From the NCBI GenBank assembly GCA_026745465.1, contig JACYXH010000813.1, positions 327,501-391,500 of the forward strand: a stretch of DNA of 64,000 nucleotides, written 5' to 3'. Below the pieces are notes generated by a model. It saw nothing but the letters and a program-made list of their open reading frames with translations, was not told where the DNA came from and made no database searches. Origin of the DNA: Lota lota. Taxonomy: Eukaryota > Chordata > Actinopteri > Gadiformes > Lotidae. Below, piece by piece: positions 59,901-64,000 of this stretch. The translations under genes and the position numbers were made by a program. Position 1 is the stretch's first letter. Each line of letters begins with the position of its first letter.

Positions 59901-62900
59901 AAAGTCGCAGCTGTTGTTACCTCGGATGTTGTAGTTTCAGTTGGTTTGGTTGTAGTACCTTCTGTTGTTACTGCTGTCGTCACTGTTGTCACTGTCTCAA
60001 CAGTTGGTGTTGAAGTTACAACTGTGGTCTCAGGGCTAGTTGTTGAGGGCTGTGGCACTGAGGTTGTGGTTTCAACTACAGCTGTTGTAGCAGCTGTTGT
60101 TGGACTGGTGGTTTCGACTGTAGGTGGCTGTGTTGTTGATACAGTCGCAGCTGTTGTTCCCTCCAATGTTGTAGCTTCAGTGGGTTTGGTTGAAGTACTT
60201 TCAGTTATTAGTGCTGTTGTCTCTGTTGTCTGTGTAACAACTGTGGATTTGGAAGTCACAACTGTTGTTTCAGTGCTAGAAGGTGAGGGCTGTGGCACTG
60301 AGGTGGTGGTTTCAACTACAGCGGTTGTAGTAGCTGTTGTTGGGCCAGTGGTTTCAACTGTAGGTGGCTGTGTTGTTGATACAGTCACAGCTGTAGATAC
60401 CTCAGATGTTGTAGTTTCAGTGGGTTGTGTTGTAGTACCTTCTGTTGTTACAGTTGTCGTCACTGTTGTCACTGTCTCAACAGTTGGTGTTGAAGTTACA
60501 ACTGTGGTCTCAGGGCTAGTTGTTGAGGGCTGTGGCACTGAGGTTGTGGTTTCAACTACAGCTGTTGTAGCAGCTGTTGTTGGACTGATGGTTTCGACTG
60601 TAGGTGGCTGTGTTGTTGATACAGTCGCAGCTGTTGTTACCTCCAATGTTGTAGCTTCAGTGGGTTTGGTTGAAGTACTTTCAGTTATTAGTGCTGTTGT
60701 CTCTGTTGTCTGTGTAACAACTGTGGATTTGGAAGTCACAACTGTTGTTTCAGTGCTAGAAGTTGAGGGCTGTGGCACGGAAGTTGTGGTTTCAACTACA
60801 GCGGTTGTAGCAGCTGTTGTTGGGCCAGTGGTTTCAACTGTAGGTGGCTGTGTTGTTGATACAGTCGCAGCTGTAGATACCTCAGATGTTGTAGTTTCAG
60901 TGGGTTGTGTTGTAGTACCTTCTGTTGTTACAGTTGTCGTCACTGTTGTCACTGTCTCAACAGTTGGTGTTGAAGTTACAACTGTGGTCTCAGGGCTAGT
61001 TGTTGAGGGCTGTGGCACTGAGGTTGTGGTTTCAACTACAGCTGTTGTAGCAGCTGTTGTTGGACTGATGGTTTCGACTGTAGGTGGCTGTGTTGTTGAT
61101 ACAGTCGCAGCTGTTGTTACCTCCAATGTTGTAGCTTCAGTGGGTTTATTTGAAGTACTTTCAGTTATTAGTGCTGTTGTCTCTGTTGTCTGTGTAACAA
61201 CTGTGGATTTGGAAGTCACAACTGTTGTTTCAGTGCTAGAAGGTGAGGGCTGTGGCACTGAGGTGGTGGTTTCAACTACAGCGGTTGTAGCAGCTGTTGT
61301 TGGGCCAGTGGTTTCGACTGTAGGAGGCTGTGATGTTGATAAAGTCGCAGCTGTTGTTACCTCGGATGTTGTAGTTTCAGTTGGTTTGGTTGTAGTACCT
61401 TCTGTTGTTACTGCTGTCGTCACTGTTGTCACTGTCTCAACAGTTGGTGTTGAAGTTACAACTGTGGTCTCAGGGCTAGTTGTTGAGGGCTGTGGCACTG
61501 AGGTTGTGGTTTCAACTACAGCTGTTGTAGCAGCTGTTGTTGGACTGGTGGTTTCGACTGTAGGTGGCTGTGTTGTTGATACAGTCGCAGCTGTTGTTCC
61601 CTCCAATGTTGTAGCTTCAGTGGGTTTGGTTGAAGTACTTTCAGTTATTAGTGCTGTTGTCTCTGTTGTCTGTGTAACAACTGTGGATTTGGAAGTCACA
61701 ACTGTTGTTTCAGTGCTAGAAGTTGAGGGCTGTGGCACGGAAGTTGTGGTTTCAACTACAGCGGTTGTAGCAGCTGTTGTTGGGCCAGTGGTTTCAACTG
61801 TAGGTGGCTGTGTTGTTGATACAGTCGCAGCTGTAGATACCTCAGATGTTGTAGTTTCAGTGGGTTGTGTTGTAGTACCTTCTGTTGTTACAGTTGTCGT
61901 CACTGTTGTCACTGTCTCAACAGTTGGTGTTGAAGTTACAACTGTGGTCTCAGGGCTAGTTGTTGAGGGCTGTGGCACTGAGGTTGTGGTTTCAACTACA
62001 GCTGTTGTAGCAGCTGTTGTTGGACTGATGGTTTCGACTGTAGGTGGCTGTGTTGTTGATACAGTCGCAGCTGTTGTTACCTCCAATGTTGTAGCTTCAG
62101 TGGGTTTATTTGAAGTACTTTCAGTTATTAGTGCTGTTGTCTCTGTTGTCTGTGTAACAACTGTGGATTTGGAAGTCACAACTGTTGTTTCAGTGCTAGA
62201 AGTTGAGGGCTGTGGCACGGAAGTTGTGGTTTCAACTGCAGCTGTTGTAGCAGCTGTTGTTGGGCCAGTGGTTTCGACTGTAGGAGGCTGTGATGTTGAT
62301 AAAGTCGCAGCTGTTGTTACCTCGGATGTTGTAGTTTCAGTGGGCTTTGATGTAGTACCTTCTGATGTTACTGCTGTCGTCACTGTTGTCACTGTCTCAA
62401 CAGTTGGTGTTGAAGTTACAACTGTGGTCTCAGGGCTAGGTGTGGAGGGCTGTGGCACTAAGGTTGTGGTTTCAACTACAGCTGTTGTAGCAGCTGTTGT
62501 TGGACTGGTGGTTTCGACTGTCGGTGGTTGTGTTGTTGATACAGTCGCAGCTGTTGTTACCTCGGATGTTGTACTTTCAGTGGGCTTGGATGTAGTGCCT
62601 TCTGTTGTTTCTGCTGTCGTCTCTGTTGTCTGTGTCACAACTGTGGATGTGGAAGTTACAACTGTTGTTTCAGTACTAGAAGGTGAGGGATGTGGCACTG
62701 AGGTGGTGGTTTCAACTACGGCTGTTGTTGCAGCTGTTGTTGGGCCAGTGGTTTCGACTGTAGGTGACTGTGTTGTTGACACAGTTGCAGCTGTTGTTAC
62801 CTCCAATGTTGTAGCTTCATTGAGCTTGGATGTTGATGGTTCTGAAATTCATGGTATTCAAAATATGAGATTTTATTTAGAAACCTTAAACTGTTTTTGA

Positions 62901-63645
62901 ATAAGCAAAGCCACATCTAAATTGGATTCTTCTTCTGAAAATTTTCAAATTCATAGATACATAATTTATTTAATTCATATGTAGAGAATATTGATTATTT
63001 GTTATAATGTGATAATTCATTGCTTTTATGCTCAATTCAGAAGCTATAACGTCAGAATTTCATTACATCAACTCTCAAACCTTTTTTAATTGTATCATTT
63101 TTATTTTCAGTTCTAAATTATCTTATGGCAAGGTCACAAAGAGCCACATAAAATGTTGTTTTGATCCTGGCTCGAGGTCAGTCTCACCTAGTTATCATAA
63201 ATGTATTTATTTTGGACATGTCTTGTCAGCTATTTAATTTCTCAACCTAAATGATTCTTACCAGGAGTTGAAAATGTGAAGATTGTGGACGGGCCTGGCG
63301 TCGTGAAGATCTCTGTGATTGTGCTGGCCACAGTGGTTGTGATTAAAGGTGTGGTGGATGGTTCAGGAGTTGTCATGGTTACACATGGATACAATTCTCG
63401 GACTACTGTATCGTTTGCTGCACATGTGGCTGTGATACAATGCCCAATTCCATCAGTGGTATTGTAAATAGCCGACCCATATGGGTAGAATTTACCATTG
63501 ACGAAACATTTGCAAGCTGTAGAGAATATGTATTTGGGTTAGATACAATTTTAGTTTCCGATTTTATTTAAATTATAGTATATTGAGATACGTTTACTTA
63601 CTGGTCTTATCATATATGCAGCTTATTCCAGAATAGGTGCACGAG
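41361..63645 (-). CDS. muc5b-like: Gel-forming secreted mucin, muc5b/MUC2-5 type, 3' part (21 exons, 5' end outside window)
   Basis: Secreted, O-glycosylated, disulfide-linked polymer of mucus. Minus-strand exons in order: 63602-63645, 63262-63516, 50056-62841, 49508-49713, 49174-49345, 48801-49039, 48158-48353, 47694-47898, 46954-47123, 46460-46529, 45960-46081, 45717-45748, 45262-45430, 44797-44898, 44374-44414, 44056-44181, 43770-43865, 43474-43599, 43326-43365, 42920-43040, 41361-41550. All have GT/AG ends and compatible phases; together they give 15,508 coding nt, about 5,168 residues. Order: Cys-rich module, giant Thr/Ser/Pro array, second Cys-rich module, VWD(D4)-C8-TIL, VWC-like repeats, cystine knot, RRRRR and stop. 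The domain series matches MUC2, MUC5AC and MUC5B; position beside tollip favours MUC5B. The N-terminal D1-D2-D'-D3 part must lie beyond 64,000. Orthology between muc5b and muc5ac is not settled. Confidence 0.95.
43326..45748 (-). other. Mucin VWC-type repeat region, eight small exons
   Basis: Eight exons from 45717-45748 down to 43326-43365, several very short (32, 41 and 40 nt). Cys-rich VWC-like units are seen: DIWTSDCNNCMCDKETMSVQ with GCCFKETC; ECDASRCPTVSPCP with GDCCIVYSC; VPKEVCVHSSVEYS leading to DPCNECSCSNN and SCCGTCVQKSC; and TWSPPGENCIEYTCD with GCCKTC. The order follows that of the B/C-domain stretch of MUC2/MUC5AC, where these repeats are rod-like spacers before the cystine knot. 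Confidence 0.9.
43866..43945. repeat. (CA)n microsatellite abutting a mucin splice acceptor
   Basis: A CA run, interrupted once by tata/catacata, directly borders exon 43770-43865. On the coding strand the repeat is (TG)n ending tgtag at the acceptor. Confidence 0.95.
45960..47123 (-). other. Mucin C8 and TIL domains
   Basis: Exon 46954-47123 holds the C8 domain (VFSPCHLHVSPNPFMKTCES, VCIIFAAYASKCAQAGVCI, DWRN), its start CQPRACDILNS being at the end of the preceding exon. Exons 46460-46529 and 45960-46081 give the TIL domain (CPSNMVYNACGSPVEPTC, GCYCAPGTTRFN, CVKSC). These follow VWD in the D-assembly of gel-forming mucins. Confidence 0.93.
47694..49039 (-). other. Mucin VWD (D4) domain, with the GDPH site absent
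   Basis: Exons 48801-49039, 48158-48353 and 47694-47898. The frame shows CTSWKKTSYLTFDGELYNF and QNCSYYAMKEI, then VLLNDKRIFPAY, ITEGLCGTCDNSLANDC and CTDSAGKWRVPD, the normal VWD progression. Human gel-forming mucins have W-GDPH-Y at the start of this domain, an autocatalytic cleavage site. Here the equivalent residues are KKTS. A short TSP-rich spacer (about 47,715-47,775) separates VWD from C8. Confidence 0.93.
47901..47944. repeat. G44 homopolymer (C44 on coding strand) abutting a mucin splice acceptor
   Basis: Forty-four consecutive G, followed by aggga/ggga text. On the minus strand this is an uninterrupted C tract that ends in AG directly before exon 47694-47898, so it is the polypyrimidine tract of that intron. 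Confidence 0.95.
49174..50100 (-). other. Downstream Cys-rich module between the repeat array and VWD
   Basis: The 3' end of the giant exon (SCKCVVNGTEYIPG), exon 49508-49713 (QLLYNRDDGLGYCYIAHCGQ, a short Thr/Ser stretch, then VGHCVYLNENKE) and exon 49174-49345 (ETWPVDNCTTASCINGQ, ESGCCYHYICP) resemble the Cys-rich segment that precedes D4 in MUC5AC/5B/2. The first part is closely similar to the module in exon 63262-63516. Confidence 0.9.
50056..62841 (-). repeat. Giant single-exon PTS tandem-repeat array of the mucin (12,786 nt)
   Basis: About 52 tandem copies of a 240-bp (80-residue) unit, each containing a QPPTVETT-type phrase. Units alternate in two diverged types. Type A has TVETVTTVTT and a TEGTTTKPTETTTSEV-like end; type B has SKSTVVTQTTETT and a TESTSTKPTEATTLE-like end. 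Together they make a 480-bp higher-order unit. Register is kept exactly across the array from about 51,040 to 62,820. Composition is dominated by Thr, Ser, Pro, Val and Glu. There is no Cys inside the array. This is the O-glycosylation scaffold of a mucin. Confidence 0.96.
63262..63645 (-). other. Upstream Cys-rich module of the mucin
   Basis: Exon 63602-63645 (SCTYSGISCIYDKT) joins exon 63262-63516 (CKCFVNGKFYPYGSAIYNTT, DGIGHCITATC, then a short Thr/Pro stretch). It is homologous to the module after the array. Preceding exons fall outside the window. Confidence 0.9.
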
Positions 63646-64000
63646 CTAAAACATTGAAAAGAAAGACACTTATGTACAAAATGTAAACACACATTTCACC
63701 ATTCTATGTAGTCATGAATTTACATTATGCACTTTTTTGTTGTGGTTTGACGTGTTTTTGAATTTATTTTATTTAATAGTATTTTGTCAACATTTTGTTC
63801 AAGTCAAATTTTAGGATGAGAGCAGACAGCATTTCTACATGAGAAGAGCTCAGACAGCCATGTTTACACTTCTGTCTTAAAAATGCATATTTCTAGAGCG
63901 GTTATTTGTGGTGTATTGCATTGACTTGGGAATGTTCTTGTTCTTTGTTTCCATAGATAATTTTCAAACTGTGTGAGAAAGCTAGTGTTTATAATGTTTT
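63646..64000. other. Intron of the mucin gene at the window edge
   Basis: I see no further exon on the minus strand. The next upstream exon must end with two bases of a codon (phase 2) to fit the exon at 63,602-63,645. Confidence 0.5.

Noticed and set aside
50199..62900. Plus-strand open frame of more than 4,200 codons, Val/Ser-rich
   Set aside because: Antisense shadow of the mucin repeat exon; no family resemblance, and splice-consistent mucin exons lie on the other strand.

Overview
The window is vertebrate nuclear DNA, almost certainly from a teleost fish. It has intron-containing genes with GT/AG splice sites, long CA/GT microsatellites, Tc1-like, hAT-like, pogo-like, L2-like and Ty3/Gypsy-like elements, and three recognisable vertebrate genes. 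Species is not resolved.

Layout: 1-9.2 kb is transposon-rich: a dead L2-type LINE at 1.33-3.77 kb, a dead hAT transposase on the minus strand at 5.05-6.8 kb, and a palindrome/(AAT)n array at 7.24-7.64 kb. At 9.2-18.4 kb lies a complete seven-exon mrpl21 gene (+), with a deleted pogo-like transposon in intron 5. From 18.4 to 35.7 kb there are only transposon relics: a Tc1-like element, an EnSpm/CACTA-like relic, a Gypsy pol carrying a nested solo LTR and a TA-flanked insert, and a pair of perfect 159-bp direct repeats. At 36.4-39.2 kb is a complete six-exon tollip (+). From 41.4 kb to the right edge is the 3' part of a gel-forming secreted mucin on the minus strand, 21 exons, its 5' part lying beyond the window.

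The main feature is that mucin. It has a single 12,786-nt exon encoding about 4,260 residues of Thr/Ser/Pro-rich sequence, built from about 52 near-identical 240-bp units that mostly alternate in two types to form a 480-bp higher-order unit. After it come a VWD (D4), C8, TIL, VWC-like repeats and a C-terminal cystine knot, each split over small exons; all splice phases agree from exon to exon. tollip and the mucin converge tail to tail, the same arrangement as human TOLLIP and MUC5B, so the gene is best read as a fish muc5b/muc5-type mucin.

The genes do not form a pathway: mrpl21 serves the mitochondrial ribosome, tollip is an endosomal adaptor in innate signalling, and the mucin is an extracellular barrier polymer. 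Their proximity reflects chromosomal synteny rather than an operon-like unit. All exon coordinates were derived by hand from splice consensus, reading frame and family resemblance.
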